NCBI GenBank assembly: GCA_027604185.1
Contig: JADGKB010000019.1
Location: 93,432-157,431, forward strand
Length of the DNA: 64,000 nucleotides
Origin: Boothiomyces macroporosus
Taxonomy: Eukaryota > Chytridiomycota > Chytridiomycetes > Rhizophydiales > Terramycetaceae
Direction of reading: 5' to 3'
Part shown: positions 44,818 to 56,013 of the stretch, in pieces
Layout: each line of letters begins with the position of its first letter
How positions within the stretch are numbered: the stretch's first letter is position 1
Made by a program: the position numbers and the translations under genes
Notes under the pieces: model-generated
What the model was told of the DNA's origin: nothing
What the model saw: the letters and a program-made list of their open reading frames with translations, nothing else
Databases searched by the model: none

Positions 44818-45182
44818 TCAAAACGTTACTACCCTATCCCAACATTCTTTTGATAGAAATTGACCATCAAATGACAGTCCTTCGTCCGTCAGTTTCTTTA
44901 TTTTTCGCTCGTTATTCATCGAGCCAAAGAAACCATGTGCACTGTATTTTGAAGTAATTACCCGATGGCATGGAACAGAAGAGTGAGAGTTCCGTTTCAA
45001 TGCTTGCCCCACAGCTAATGGTGACGTTTTAAGAGCTTTTGCAATATGTCCATAAGTGCTGAATCTGCCTTCCGGAATCTATATTAATACCTAGACACCA
45101 TTTTGCAAATTTCGAATACTTTGGTTTGGAATGGAGTATCAGTATGCTCCTGCAGACTTTCGTTCAGAGAGGGTTTTGTCAT
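44818..45182 (-). CDS. O6-alkylguanine-DNA alkyltransferase(-like) protein
   Basis: DNA-damage reversal or alkyltransferase-like protein. Helix-turn-helix IPEGRFSTYGHIAKAL with the arginine-finger region, active-site motif SSVPCHRVI with the acceptor Cys, and a C-terminal GFFGSMNNERKIKKL. About 114 residues: the N-terminal ribonuclease-like domain of full MGMT is absent, as in Atl1-like forms, but the Cys is kept. One 20-nt intron starting GTGTCTAGG. Convergent with the kinase gene (37 bp). Confidence 0.85.
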
Positions 45183-45215
45183 TTTGAAGTACCGAAAAAA
45201 AGTTAAAAAAATATT

Positions 45216-47320
45216 TTATTGATTTCCATCTTTTGGTGAGGGCCATACAGTTGGTTCATCTTCTTTTGAGTTTGGCGGAGCCCGTGGGTTAGACCCTGGT
45301 CTTGGATAAGGACTGGAATATCCAGCTGGTGCCGGTGGATATCCTGGATAAGGAGGATATCCAGGTGGTGGGAGAGAGTAATTGTACCCATATGGCGGTC
45401 TTGGATATTCTGAATTGTATGAAGCATCCGATGAAGTTGGCGGTCTTGGTCGGTAGTTTGGTGGAGGTGCGGTTGGATAAGGTGGATATTTGTAATAATC
45501 TGGTGTACCAGGTTTGACGTTTGGGCTAGGAGCATGATGAGGAGGATATGGATAAGGTGCTGCGGCATATGGCGCAGAACCAGGAGGAGGTGGTGGGTAA
45601 GGATAGTATCCATATGCTCCTGGAGGAGGAGGAGGGTAGTAAGACCCATATTGGGTAGGAGAAGGTGCTGGTGGACCTCCGGTTGGACTTGGACGGTTAG
45701 TGCCATTCTTTGCAGGTGGTTGAGAAGATGGTGGTTCTAAAGGTCTTGGCAAATATCTTGAACCTAATGGACGAGCAGATGGCTGAATTTCTGGCAGCTT
45801 GTTGGATTCGGATGGTGCATCTCTGGGTCTGGAATCAAGTCTTGGTCTCTTGTTGGCTTGGCTTTCAGGATCCCAGTATTGCGAGTCTTCTGGCGGGAAA
45901 TGATCCGGATTTGCAGAAATTTTAGGTAAATCATAATTTTGGAAATCTCTTTGCTCTGGAGTGTAATTAGTGTTTCTGGTGGTAGGCGATGGAACATTAG
46001 ACTCTTCTTTTGGGAATGGAAATTCGGATTTAACCTTTTCTTTTTCATGATTCAGTGGACTTGGAGGCTCCTGCGGTCTAGGAGGTGCAGCATACTCTCT
46101 GCTAGCTGGTGGATAAGGAGATTCGGCTCCTCTTGGTGGAAACTCTTTAGAGTAAGTGTCTTGTGGACGAGATGAAGGAGAATATTCTTTGGAGTATGGT
46201 TCTGGGGCTCTGGCGCTGGATGGATACTCTTTAGAATATGGTTCAGCAGCTCTTCCAGTAGCAGGGTAAGGCTGTCCTGGGCGGGCAGGATAATCATAAG
46301 GGTAAGGAGGATAGCCAGGATAAGATGGATATGAAGGATAGTGCGGAGTACCTGCTTGAGTTGGGGTTCCATTGTACGGTGTAGATGGTGGATAGTGGTT
46401 GTACATTGGAGGGCGTGAAGGTGGATAATGATTAGAAGAAGTAAATTCAGAGGAAGCGGCAGAAGGAGGGCGAGATTTAGGTGTTTCTTCTGCTGGCTTG
46501 GCTGCCTTCTTTGGTTTCTTTACTCCTTTGCTAGATAAGGACTCTTCGTCGGAGCTGTCAGAATCTTTCTTTCCTCCGATTCTACTATTAGGGAATAACT
46601 AACCTGGATGGTTTTCGTAGTCTCAACTTCAACCCTTGTTCAGCAAAAGATCTGGATAAAAGGGTAGATGATAATTGCGCAGGGAAGCCTAAATTAGAGC
46701 GTTAGTACTTTTCGATGAATACACTTCAAAAGGATCGGTAAAGATACTAGCTTTTTGTAGAACCTTGCTTGGGTTGGCACTTGGATCTTCGTTACCACCT
46801 GAAATTTTGTACAGGGCAATTTTCAATCTAAAGGTTCCTTCTTGTCTGATGGAAATATCTGGGAAAACAAAGAAAGACCCAAAAGAGTTGTCCTTTTCAG
46901 GATCTTTTAGATGATACAAACATGAAGCAATAGAGCCGGTAAGAATACGGGTAGTTCCGTCGGAAAGGAACGACAACTCTTCATACGTTTGATGATCTAC
47001 CAGAGTAGCATATGCAAACAAGAAAGGGTTGTAAAGAAATCGTGATGGATCGATATTTGAGTCTTGTTCGTCATGAATCTTCAGTTCGACTATTGTTAAA
47101 ATCAAAGCAACCTATGGTGGCAGGGTCTAAAGGTTTCTTATCGCCTACGGTTAGAGATGTATTATACCTATTTTATCAGTTATTGAAGAGACTCTGGCAT
47201 GAACTGGGTTCTGCCTCATAATAAGTGTATAGACCCCCTGGATAGGACTTTCTGGTTGCAAAAACTATTGTTAATCACCCCCGGTCTTACCTGATAGTTT
47301 CCTCTTTTTGATTTGACCAT
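45216..47320 (-). CDS. Velvet-domain protein 2 with long Pro/Tyr-rich tail
   Basis: Five introns (26, 23, 22, 20 and 22 nt) assemble a velvet domain: IMRQNPVHARV and DPATIVELKI, then LYNPFLFAYATLVD, SFGSFFVFPDISIRQEGTFR and LLSRSFAEQGLKLRLRKPS. After a Ser/Lys-rich linker the C-terminal 390 residues are almost only Pro, Tyr, Ser and Gly (YPSYPGYPPYPYDYP-type repeats, EPYSKEY repeats). Probably a transcription regulator with a phase-separating or activation tail. Start at MVKSKRGNYQ. The tail is longer than in typical VelB/VosA. It ends 33 bp from the alkyltransferase start. Confidence 0.82.
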
Positions 47321-48415
47321 TTCACAATAAGAGAATGCCTTTGTTTCTGGTTTTTTGGGAAAACTGCAGGCAGGAAAAAGCCACCTACACGAAAAAAAGC
47401 CACTTCAGTTGTATTTTGGCGTCAGCCTTACCTCCAAGCAAGACTGTCTTATGGTTCATCAATATACTGGAAAGGTGAAACCAAATTATAGTACTTTAAC
47501 CGCATTTACCCGCATGGCAAGAATCGTTGTGTATATTATGCGATAAAATTCCTATCCTTTACCCCCAGTCCAAACGTTTAGATCCCTGAAAATAATTGTG
47601 AAACAAAACAGAAAATTGTAACCATCACTTGCGCTATTCAAGGGTTTTCACTTGCAAAAATCACTGGAATATTACGGTAAATAATAGTTCTCACTTTTGT
47701 AGACTGCTTATTTATTTACTCAGTATCCAAGCGGGTACTCTTACAGAAATTTTTAATCATTTGAGCTGCGCCACATCTCCTTGAGTAAAAGGATGCAAAA
47801 AAAAATTCCACACTGTCTTGAAATTTATGAAAAAGCAAACGCAGTTAGTCAATCATGGTTGTGCCACTAGATCCGTAATATAAAATACCAAACGAGCTCT
47901 TTAGGAACAGTACCGACCTTCTTAATATTAATTCCATGACGTTATAATATATCGAGAAGGCTCCTAAAACAAAATAGCAGTTCGATATAGTCATTTACCA
48001 ATCAATTCCAACCATTAAATTTTACAAAGTAACTCAATGAGCAAGATTTTTTCATTTCTAGCCATTTTGAGCAAGGCTGATTTTCTTGATTTTTCCATTT
48101 TGGGACCAACAATATTTCTGTAATGGGAAATCAAAAATGGTGGATAAACCACTCACATTGTTAGTACTTTTTTGTGGAGCGATTGTAGGCGTGACAAGTA
48201 CAGTATTTATCAATTCCAAATGATTGAATTGATTGAATCTAAATACTTGTAAGATAGAGCTTCTCTCTGAAATCGCTTGCACGATTAGATTTATTATTTC
48301 CAACTGCCGGAATAGGAGCGTCAGTGATAGTGAAGCCGTAATTTGAATGGTATTTTTATCTTTCATGAGAAGATGCACTTTCAGCCAACTTGAATGAAGA
48401 ATGATTTATTTACAG
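47321..48415. other. Long intergenic stretch (about 1.1 kb)
   Basis: No gene supported. A 102-codon minus-strand ORF (48058-48366 from its ATG) has no recognisable features. A short direct repeat AAAAAGCCAC(C/T)T occurs near 47377-47403. Upstream region of velvet 2. Confidence 0.4.
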
Positions 48416-48949
48416 CTATTTCGGAACAAAAGAAAGCATGGTAGTCCAATAATTTTCATTGACTTGACTTTCCGTTATAATAAATGGAAAAGGATCGGAA
48501 TTCACTATTGGAGGAACATGTTCAGCATTCTTTCCGCACTCTACCGATATATACATTAAGCTTTTTTCCAAATCCGCAATCGTTTTGGTTTTCGCTTCTA
48601 TCTGCTCTTTTTCAGTCTTTGCTCTGGTGATATTAAAAGTCAAATTCCACTCTTCCCAGCATTCTTCTTCCTTTTGAAACCAGTTCTTTTTCTTCTTTTC
48701 GAAAAACTGCAGTATTATTACTTGCTTTTGATTTTCTAACAAGACAAAGGTATCCAGCTTGTCTTTGACGACATTTTGCGCTTGTAGTTCGTGGTGTGCT
48801 ATGTAGTAGGTATCTAGGGATTCAATATATTGCTCGGACGGCATGGTATTTGTAAAATTCCGATGAAACAAGATGCTCGACAACAGCGCTGTAAGCACCT
48901 GCTTGTAGTAAAATCTTTCAATAGTCAGATTCAGTTGAAAGGTTTTCAT
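48416..48949 (-). CDS. ATG101: Autophagy protein ATG101
   Basis: HORMA-domain partner of ATG13 in the ATG1/ULK complex, found in fungi outside budding yeasts and in animals. N-terminus LNLTIERFYYKQVLTALLSS, core LQFFEKKKKNWFQKEEECWE, then EEWNLTFNI. C-terminal part EKSLMYI, HVPPI and FPFIIT. 177 residues, single exon, complete relative to fungal forms. Its start codon overlaps that of the opposite-strand ORF within CATG (48947-48950). Confidence 0.9.
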   Translation of the reverse strand: MKTFQLNLTIERFYYKQVLTALLSSILFHRNFTNTMPSEQYIESLDTYYIAHHELQAQNVVKDKLDTFVLLENQKQVIILQFFEKKKKNWFQKEEECWEEWNLTFNITRAKTEKEQIEAKTKTIADLEKSLMYISVECGKNAEHVPPIVNSDPFPFIITESQVNENYWTTMLSFVPK

Positions 48950-49115
48950 GGATCAGGAAAAATCGAATCTTGAAAAAACAATACAAGAAAGGATGGCACA
49001 AATAGAAAATGGGCTAGTGGCTGATCCAGGTGATTTTGTTTACAAGCCTCCGCGTACTACGCAGGATTTGCCAGAATTTGTAAAGAATGGTTTGGAGATT
49101 TTCAAGAGGAATTAG
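48948..49115 (+). CDS. Tiny protein, 55 aa, divergent from ATG101
   Basis: Starts MDQEKSNLEKTIQERMAQIE and continues GLVADPGDFVYKPPRTTQDL, ending FKRN. The mix of a charged helix and a PGDFVYKPP segment looks like a real conserved mini-protein, but I do not recognise it. It fills the gap between ATG101 and the ankyrin gene (7 bp to the convergent stop). Confidence 0.45.
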   Translation: MDQEKSNLEKTIQERMAQIENGLVADPGDFVYKPPRTTQDLPEFVKNGLEIFKRN

Positions 49116-49122
49116 TTTTTAT

Positions 49123-51147
49123 TTAGGTTTCAATAAAGTCGGCTGGTAATAGAGTCAAATCAAAGTTGTTCAAATTGATCTTGGGGTGGCTTACTAATAG
49201 TTGAACGATTTCATGGGCGTTTGCATGAATTGCAACCTGCAGTGCTCTGTTTTCACCTTCACTTGGATTTACTCTTTCATCTTGAAGCAATAGTGCAACA
49301 ATGCGAATATAGTTATCAGAAAACTTTAGATATGATTCACATTCGCATGCGTAAATCAGTGCTTGGTTGTTTGGGATTGCAGGTTCTACCCGTGGATCTA
49401 AAAGCAATCTAGACACAATCGGGTAATGCCCATATTTACACGCAAGCTGTAGAGCTTGATTATTTTCCACGGATGGGTCAATTCTAATATCTTGCAGCAA
49501 TTCATTCAGGATAATGATATTTCCACCCTTACAGCTGTTGAAAAGCGCTAGATTATCCTGGCATGGGTCTACCCTCTCATCCTGCATTAAAATCCTTACA
49601 ATTTCTAGATTTCCCCTATTAGCAGCATCGATAAAGCACCTGTTATTACCAGTAGATGGATCTACTCTATTATCCTGAAGGAGTAACTTTAGAATATCTG
49701 CACTGCCTTGAATACAAGTCGCATAAACGCATATATTCCCTCCGAATGATGGATCAACAGTTTGGCAGGCTAAAAGTAGTTTCGCAACTTGGTAATGGCC
49801 AAAGTTGCATGCTAATTTGATGGCATCATTTTGAGAAGCTGCTGGATCTACTCGCCCATCTTGCAGTAAAATAGAAACAGAAGAATAATGCCCATACTTG
49901 ACAGCACTTTTTAAACAAGCGCTATTGTTATCCGATGGGTCTACCCTTTTATCATTGAGGAGTAAGCGAATCGCTCCATCTTTACCGTTTGAAGCAGCCT
50001 TTCGAAGGGCTTCATTTTTGTTTGCACTGGGATCACATCGAGAATCATTTAGTAGCATATTCAATATTTCTATATTTCCACTTTGAGCTGCTAGAATGAG
50101 CGCCTTGTTGTTGCAGTCGGACGGGTCAACTCTTGAATCTCTAATGAGCATGTTGAATATTTCCAAATACCCATACTCGGCAACAAATGATAGACAAGTA
50201 TTGAAATCTACTGAAGGATCAACTCTGGGATCCATCAGTAGTAGTTGAACGATATCTGTAAAGCCTTTGATACAAGCGTACCTTATTGCAGCATTATCGC
50301 TGTCGCTGGGATCAGATCGTCCATCTAGCAGCAGTACCCGCACTATATCCAAATTACCATTTTGGCAAGCTACTCGAATTGCAATATTTCTATTTGCCTG
50401 TGGGTTTACCCTAACATCCTGAAGCAACAACTTTACTATCTCCAAATGACCACCAATAGCCGCGCTGAACATGCAGTAATTATTATTCGAAGTGGGATCT
50501 ACATTTGGATGGTCCAACAATACTTTAAAGACTTTAAAATTTCCCTTTTGACATGCTGCTCTGATTGCATAGTTGGAATCCACTGACGGGTCCACCCGAG
50601 GGTCGTCCAGCAATAGCTTTACAATTTCGACATTTGCATAGTTTGAAGCACATTTGATTGGGTGATTGTACACCATAGACGGGTCCAAATCGTATTTAAC
50701 TAACAAAAACTTTACACTTTCGATACAACTGAACTCTATACACCGAAGGAACAGCTCTGACATCTTGTTAAACTTTGCAAGGAAATCTTGTGACAATGAA
50801 TGCAGTAGCTTTACTGCGATTATTGGATTGAATTTCAATTTGTGGTTGATGCACGTCGAAAGGACTTGCAGCCTGGTATCCATTGAAATGCACTTTGAAC
50901 CAATGATTTTATCAAACATTTCTGCATGCTGATTATATACAATGAAGGCGAATGATTGATCATTGAGGTACTCCAGAGATAATGTAAAGGCGGGGATTTT
51001 AACAAGCTGGCATGACTCTTTGTACGCTTGAAATGTGAGTGCGGGTCGGGATGGAATATCTTTGATTGCCTTGTATAATTCATAGTAATCGAGTAGCTTC
51101 AAGTGTTGCGTTATCCAACCCAATTCCAATGGTATTTTCTGAAACAT
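49123..51147 (-). CDS. Ankyrin-repeat protein 2
   Basis: Single exon, 674 residues from the ATG at 51147 (MFQKIPLELGWITQHLKL; in-frame sequence upstream has only a non-ATG start). The first 170 residues are helical, possibly F-box-like. About fourteen ankyrin repeats of the form LLLxDxRVDPSxxNNxAL follow. Same architecture as ankyrin protein 1 at 17319-18944, so the two are paralogues on either side of the island. Confidence 0.85.
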   Translation of the reverse strand: MFQKIPLELGWITQHLKLLDYYELYKAIKDIPSRPALTFQAYKESCQLVKIPAFTLSLEYLNDQSFAFIVYNQHAEMFDKIIGSKCISMDTRLQVLSTCINHKLKFNPIIAVKLLHSLSQDFLAKFNKMSELFLRCIEFSCIESVKFLLVKYDLDPSMVYNHPIKCASNYANVEIVKLLLDDPRVDPSVDSNYAIRAACQKGNFKVFKVLLDHPNVDPTSNNNYCMFSAAIGGHLEIVKLLLQDVRVNPQANRNIAIRVACQNGNLDIVRVLLLDGRSDPSDSDNAAIRYACIKGFTDIVQLLLMDPRVDPSVDFNTCLSFVAEYGYLEIFNMLIRDSRVDPSDCNNKALILAAQSGNIEILNMLLNDSRCDPSANKNEALRKAASNGKDGAIRLLLNDKRVDPSDNNSACLKSAVKYGHYSSVSILLQDGRVDPAASQNDAIKLACNFGHYQVAKLLLACQTVDPSFGGNICVYATCIQGSADILKLLLQDNRVDPSTGNNRCFIDAANRGNLEIVRILMQDERVDPCQDNLALFNSCKGGNIIILNELLQDIRIDPSVENNQALQLACKYGHYPIVSRLLLDPRVEPAIPNNQALIYACECESYLKFSDNYIRIVALLLQDERVNPSEGENRALQVAIHANAHEIVQLLVSHPKINLNNFDLTLLPADFIET

Positions 51148-51432
51148 GATCTCTAAATATGAAACTATTTTCCGTACCAAATTGGATAAAGTCAATTTTC
51201 AACCTTCAAGATCTAGCGGGGTAGGGATTGGCGAATTGTATCAATGTCTGTCGATGGCAAACATCCGAATGAGACGTGTAAAGACAGTCAAAGCGAATCG
51301 AGTTAAAGACATTTCAAAAATATTAAGTAACCGTAGTCTTAAGGTAACATTGATTCCAATTTGATAACTGTCCTTCAATGCAATAGTCCGAACAGATTGT
51401 CCGAATTTCGTGTGAAAACTTGCCAAAATAAA

Positions 51433-54400
51433 ATGAAATCTCAAAAGAGCACGCCAATCCAAAAGAAACAAACCACTCTGACAGATTTCTTTTCTCCGAA
51501 AACACCAAAGACCCCGACCCATCCCAAGACGCACAATGTGTTGAGTGATCAGAAGAGTAACTTGCAAACCGAAAAACCTCACAAGAATGTTGAACATCAA
51601 CTTGAAGATCAACCGGAAATTGGAAATCCGGCAAAGAAACACAAGCGCAATGTCATTATCAGCGATGATGAAGGTGAATGCATTTAACCGCAGATATGGA
51701 AGAACCAGAAACTAAAAACACTACTGCTACTCCAAAGATTGACTTGCAAAGCTTCAAAATGACTCCGTCCCCATCCAATCCAAAGTGTAATGGATGATTA
51801 ATTCTAGTTACTCCACGTAAAATTGAAAGTACACCATCGAAATTAAAAACTGCAACGAGAACTGAAAAGTTTAAAGAAAAGAATGAGGAACGATATTCGT
51901 GGCTCTTGGATGTCCGCGACGAAAACAAGCGACCAGTAGGAGATCCAGATTATGATCCAAGAACACTATATGTTCCAAAGAGCGCTTGGAATTCATTCAC
52001 TCCATTTGAAAAGCAGTTTTGGGAAATCAAATGCAAACATTGGGACACTGTTGTATTTTTCAAAAAGGGGAAATTCTTTGAACTTTACGAAAATGATGCA
52101 GATATCGGCCACCAACAATTTGACTTGAAATTGACAGATAGAGTAAATATGCGAATGGTAGGTGTACCAGAAAGTAGTTTCCATCACTGGGCATCCCAGT
52201 TTATTGCAAAAGGTTACAAGGTTGCAAAGGTTGAACAAATGGAAAATGCTATTGGAAAGTCTATACGTGATAAAGAAACTCCTTCAAAGAAGGAAGACAA
52301 GATTATTAGAAGAGAATTGACTTCTGTCCTAACCTTGGGCACAATCGTTGACGGTGGACTACTCACCACCGATATGAGTACATTTTGCATGGCAATTAAA
52401 GAAGATCAACCAAATCCAAATTTGCCGCCTTCATTTGGAATTTCGTTTGTCGATACTGCTACTTCAGAATTCAATGTTTCCTACTTCCAAGATGATTTCA
52501 ATCGGACTCAGTTTGAAACTCTAATTACCCAAATAAAGCCAAAGGAGCTTGTCTTAGAAAAGGTTCAATATACTAATGCAAGGGAGGAATTTCAAAAGAA
52601 AGCATGAAGATTTTGAGAAACAATTTGGATAATCCACTCTACAACTTTTTAACAAAACAAACAGAATTTTGGAATGCTGAAATTACCACCGACGAATTAA
52701 ATAGAGGTATCTATTTCAATGGCGAGAATGATATGGATGTCGATATGGATGACTCTTTAAAGTTTAGTATTTGCTATTAATTATAGAGTGTTGGCCAGAG
52801 GCAATTCAGAAAATTAGTCAAGAACCAGTAGCGCTTTCTTCTTTCGGAGGGCTCCTCTCTTATTTACGAACAGTAAAACTCTTTAATATGTAGTTGAAAT
52901 TAGACCGCTCTCTCGTGTCTGCTGGAAATGTCCACACTTATGACCCCGTAAGATCGTCTAGCAGTCTCATTCTCGATGGACAGACTCTGATAAACTTGGA
53001 AATATTCCAAAATACCAATGACGGTGGAGAAAAGGGCACCTTGTTCAAACTTTTAAACCATTGTGTTACTCCATTTGGAAAAAGAATGTTCAAAAGGTGG
53101 TTATGCTATCCATTGAGATCTGTTGAAGCAATTAATCAGCGTTTGGATGCAATCGAAGACTTAAATGAAATTTCAGCGGCACTTGGTGATATAACCCTAA
53201 CTCTAGATGAACTAAAACTGTCAATGAAGAAGCTTCCAGATCTGGAGAGGGTAATATCAAGAATCCACTCTGGAAATTGCTTGGTCAAGGATTTTGTCAA
53301 CGCATTGAAAGCGTTCGAGTCAATCAAAGATATCCTCTCAGAACTTCAGCAACATAAATCGAATTTCAAGTCAAAAGCACTTTTAGCCATTTTGAATTTC
53401 AATTTCCCGTCAGTTCTTGAAAAGTCTATTGAATATTTCAAGGATTCTTTCGACCAGAAATTGGCATTTGACACTGGAAAAATACAGCTTAACAAAGGGT
53501 ATGACGAAACGTATGATGAAATGGTGAAAACCATCAATGAAGCAGAGGGAAAACTCGAACAGTACAAGAAGGAATGCGAAAAGAAAATAGGTTGCAAAAT
53601 TGTCTATAAAGATATTGGAAAGGAAATATACCAATTAGAAGTCCCGCTAAAACAAAAAGTTCCAAATGATTGGAGCTCCATGTCAAAAACCAGTAACGTA
53701 AATCGTTACTACACATCAGCTTTGCGAAATTTGATCAATGAGTTGCTTGAAGCTAGAGAGCATTGTGAAGCAGCAATGAGAACCATCAAACTGCAGGTTT
53801 ATCAAAAATTCGATGAACACTACAACGACTGGTAAGCGGTGACTAATCTAAGGATGAAGATCATCAGCAACATTGCACAATTAGATTGTTTATTCAGTCT
53901 TGCACAATGTACGAAAAACCTCCAAGAACCAGTATGTAGACCAGAATTTGTTGAAGGGGGTGTTAGCATTTTGGAAATGGAAGATATGCGCCATCCATGT
54001 GTGTTGGAGTCTATTGGATCAGACTACATCCCAAATGATGTTAATTTAGGAGGGGAAAATTCGACTATGATACTTCTTACAGGGCCAAATATGGGTGGGA
54101 AATCCACCCTCTTAAGACAAGTAACTCCTAACTAAAGTAGACTTGTATTGCCGCGATCATGGCACAGTTGGGATGCTTTGTCCCTGCTAGCAAATTCAGA
54201 TTGACCCCATTCGATAGGATTTTCACTAGGATTGGAGGTATCTAGTATCTAAAATAGCAAATGATAATATTATGGCTGGCCAATCTACATTTATGGTTGA
54301 ATTGTCAGAAACGTCCAAGATCTTGAAAGACGCTACTCCTCGATCCTTAGTCATTCTCGATGAACTAGGCAGAGGAACATCAACATTTGATGGCTATGCT

Positions 54401-54799
54401 ATTGCCTATGCAGTATTATATCACCTGATCATCAATGTTGGCTGTTTGGGTCTCTTTAGCACGCATTATGGAACTTTGACAAATGAATTTGAAAGCAACC
54501 CATTAGTATCCCTTAAATACATGAGCTTCCATGTAGATGAAGAGAGTAAGCAGGTTGTGTTCTTGTACAAACTAGTTGATGGGAAATGCCCAGAATCATA
54601 TGGTATGAATGTGGCAAAAATGGCCAACATTCCTGCATCCATTGTAGCTTATGCAGAACAAGTAGCTGAAGAGTTTGAAAAGACTCAAATACTAAAGGCC
54701 AAGGAAGTTGAAGCTGATCTTAGCCTCACTACATTGGCTTCTTTCAAAGGCATCGTGAATGGTGAAAGCATTTCAAATATTTGGAAAAGTTTGCAATAA
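51433..54799 (+). CDS. MSH6: DNA mismatch-repair protein MSH6
   Basis: MutS-alpha subunit. The N-terminal PCNA-binding PIP box QTTLTDFF is at residues 13-20. MutS domain I carries the mismatch-reading motif [10 protein letters not shown] (Phe-x-Glu). After the connector, lever and clamp domains comes the ATPase: Walker [11 protein letters not shown], Walker [15 protein letters not shown] and FSTHYGTL. Eight introns of 20-21 nt, one of which (GTTCAATATACTAATGCAAG) explains an apparent frameshift at [13 protein letters not shown]. About 1060 residues, complete. Confidence 0.95.
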
Positions 54800-54887
54800 A
54801 AATTAATATTGAACATAATACATTCTGAAATATTGTTGTAGCTTTATAATTCTGAATTTGGAAGAGGGGGAGGAGCTAAACCTATGG

Positions 54888-55793
54888 TTAACGAGAATTA
54901 CTTTGCCGTCTTTGCTGATCGTACTGATCAAATATAGAAGTAGGATACCCAGGTTTTGTGCCTGGTTCCTCACTTAGATAGTTGTCTATTATTTTTGGTT
55001 CATCAATCAGCGAATCTTCACTATAATTTGGAACCTGCGTGGTTGGAACAGCAACATAGGCAGGTTCATAGTAGTAGTTATTTGGGTGATCATATTCCTG
55101 CCCTCCATAAGCATGGTATGCTGGATAGTCTTCATAGTAACCATCATTGGCGTACAGTGGCGATCTTTGCTGGCTATTTTGTCTATAAGCTGTTCCATTA
55201 TTTCCATTTACTCCTACAGTGGTCGGGAAATATATTTCTTCTGTAACCATACCTCCTGTTGTGGAGGGTGAGCTAGCCCCCTTTTCAATGGCAACTATCC
55301 TTGGAGTTGAGCTGTGCCCATTATTTGCCATTCTGAAAATGTCATTAAAATCTCTTTCATTGTCTTTGGATTTCACATACATTCTTACCCCAAATACTAC
55401 CCCAGCAAGGGCCAAGACACCAAATGCTACAAATGCAATAATTATGATAAAGGTTGTGCTGTTTGCTGAGCTTGAATTTTGAGCGACACTGGAAGTAGAG
55501 GCAGTAGGGGTAACTGCAGGATAGTATGTAATATAGTTTGTGAATGTATATGGCTGGCCGAGTGAATTCGTAGCGAAAACGACTACTTGAGATACCTGTG
55601 GAGCTTGGGTGATTACAGGTGTTTGCTGCTGGTTGGGAGGGTTGTTGGTTACTTCTGGCACCTTTGTTACCGGTGGTGGTGCGGGAGTTGGATTCGCTTG
55701 AGTTGGTACAACCTGATTGCTAGGCTGGGTAGAATTACTGTTTCCCTGTGCCAACAATCCGTTAATTAGTATCAGAAGGAATACAAGTTTCAT
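54888..55793 (-). CDS. Single-pass mucin-like membrane protein 1
   Basis: 301 residues. Signal peptide MKLVFLLILINGLLA, a Thr/Pro/Gln-rich ectodomain (TQANPTPAPPPVTKVP), one TM helix FIIIIAFVAFGVLALAGVVF, then a basic KSKDNERDF stretch and a Tyr-rich cytoplasmic tail of about 120 residues. Unknown function; wall-sensor or adhesion receptor architecture. Single exon. Start chosen at the ATG that begins the signal peptide. Confidence 0.6.
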   Translation of the reverse strand: MKLVFLLILINGLLAQGNSNSTQPSNQVVPTQANPTPAPPPVTKVPEVTNNPPNQQQTPVITQAPQVSQVVVFATNSLGQPYTFTNYITYYPAVTPTASTSSVAQNSSSANSTTFIIIIAFVAFGVLALAGVVFGVRMYVKSKDNERDFNDIFRMANNGHSSTPRIVAIEKGASSPSTTGGMVTEEIYFPTTVGVNGNNGTAYRQNSQQRSPLYANDGYYEDYPAYHAYGGQEYDHPNNYYYEPAYVAVPTTQVPNYSEDSLIDEPKIIDNYLSEEPGTKPGYPTSIFDQYDQQRRQSNSR

Positions 55794-56013
55794 CTGAATT
55801 TTTAAAAAAAATAATTTCAAAGATTTACCGATGGTGGCCAAATTTGGATGATGAGTAAAAATAAAGGTGAGAAAAGACTCCACCAACCAAAAATAAAACC
55901 ACAATCAACCCCGCTATGCACCAATAAATATTGCGGTAAATGGAAATAAATAGAAATAAAACCCGATTTGGATGGTAAGCCGAAAATGCTTGATGAACTA
56001 TAAACAAATATAT

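Noticed and set aside
45203..46372. Other-frame ORFs on both strands in the Pro/Tyr-rich tail of velvet 2
   Set aside because: Low-complexity shadows; the velvet frame is continuous with the conserved domain through short introns.
48058..48378. 106-codon minus-strand ORF downstream of ATG101
   Set aside because: Begins at a non-ATG codon, no domain, no intron pattern, AT-rich intergenic context.
52560..52610. Apparent frameshift or premature stop in MSH6
   Set aside because: A 20-nt intron (GTTCAATATACTAATGCAAG) restores the frame and the conserved LEKG..S motif; no mutation is needed.
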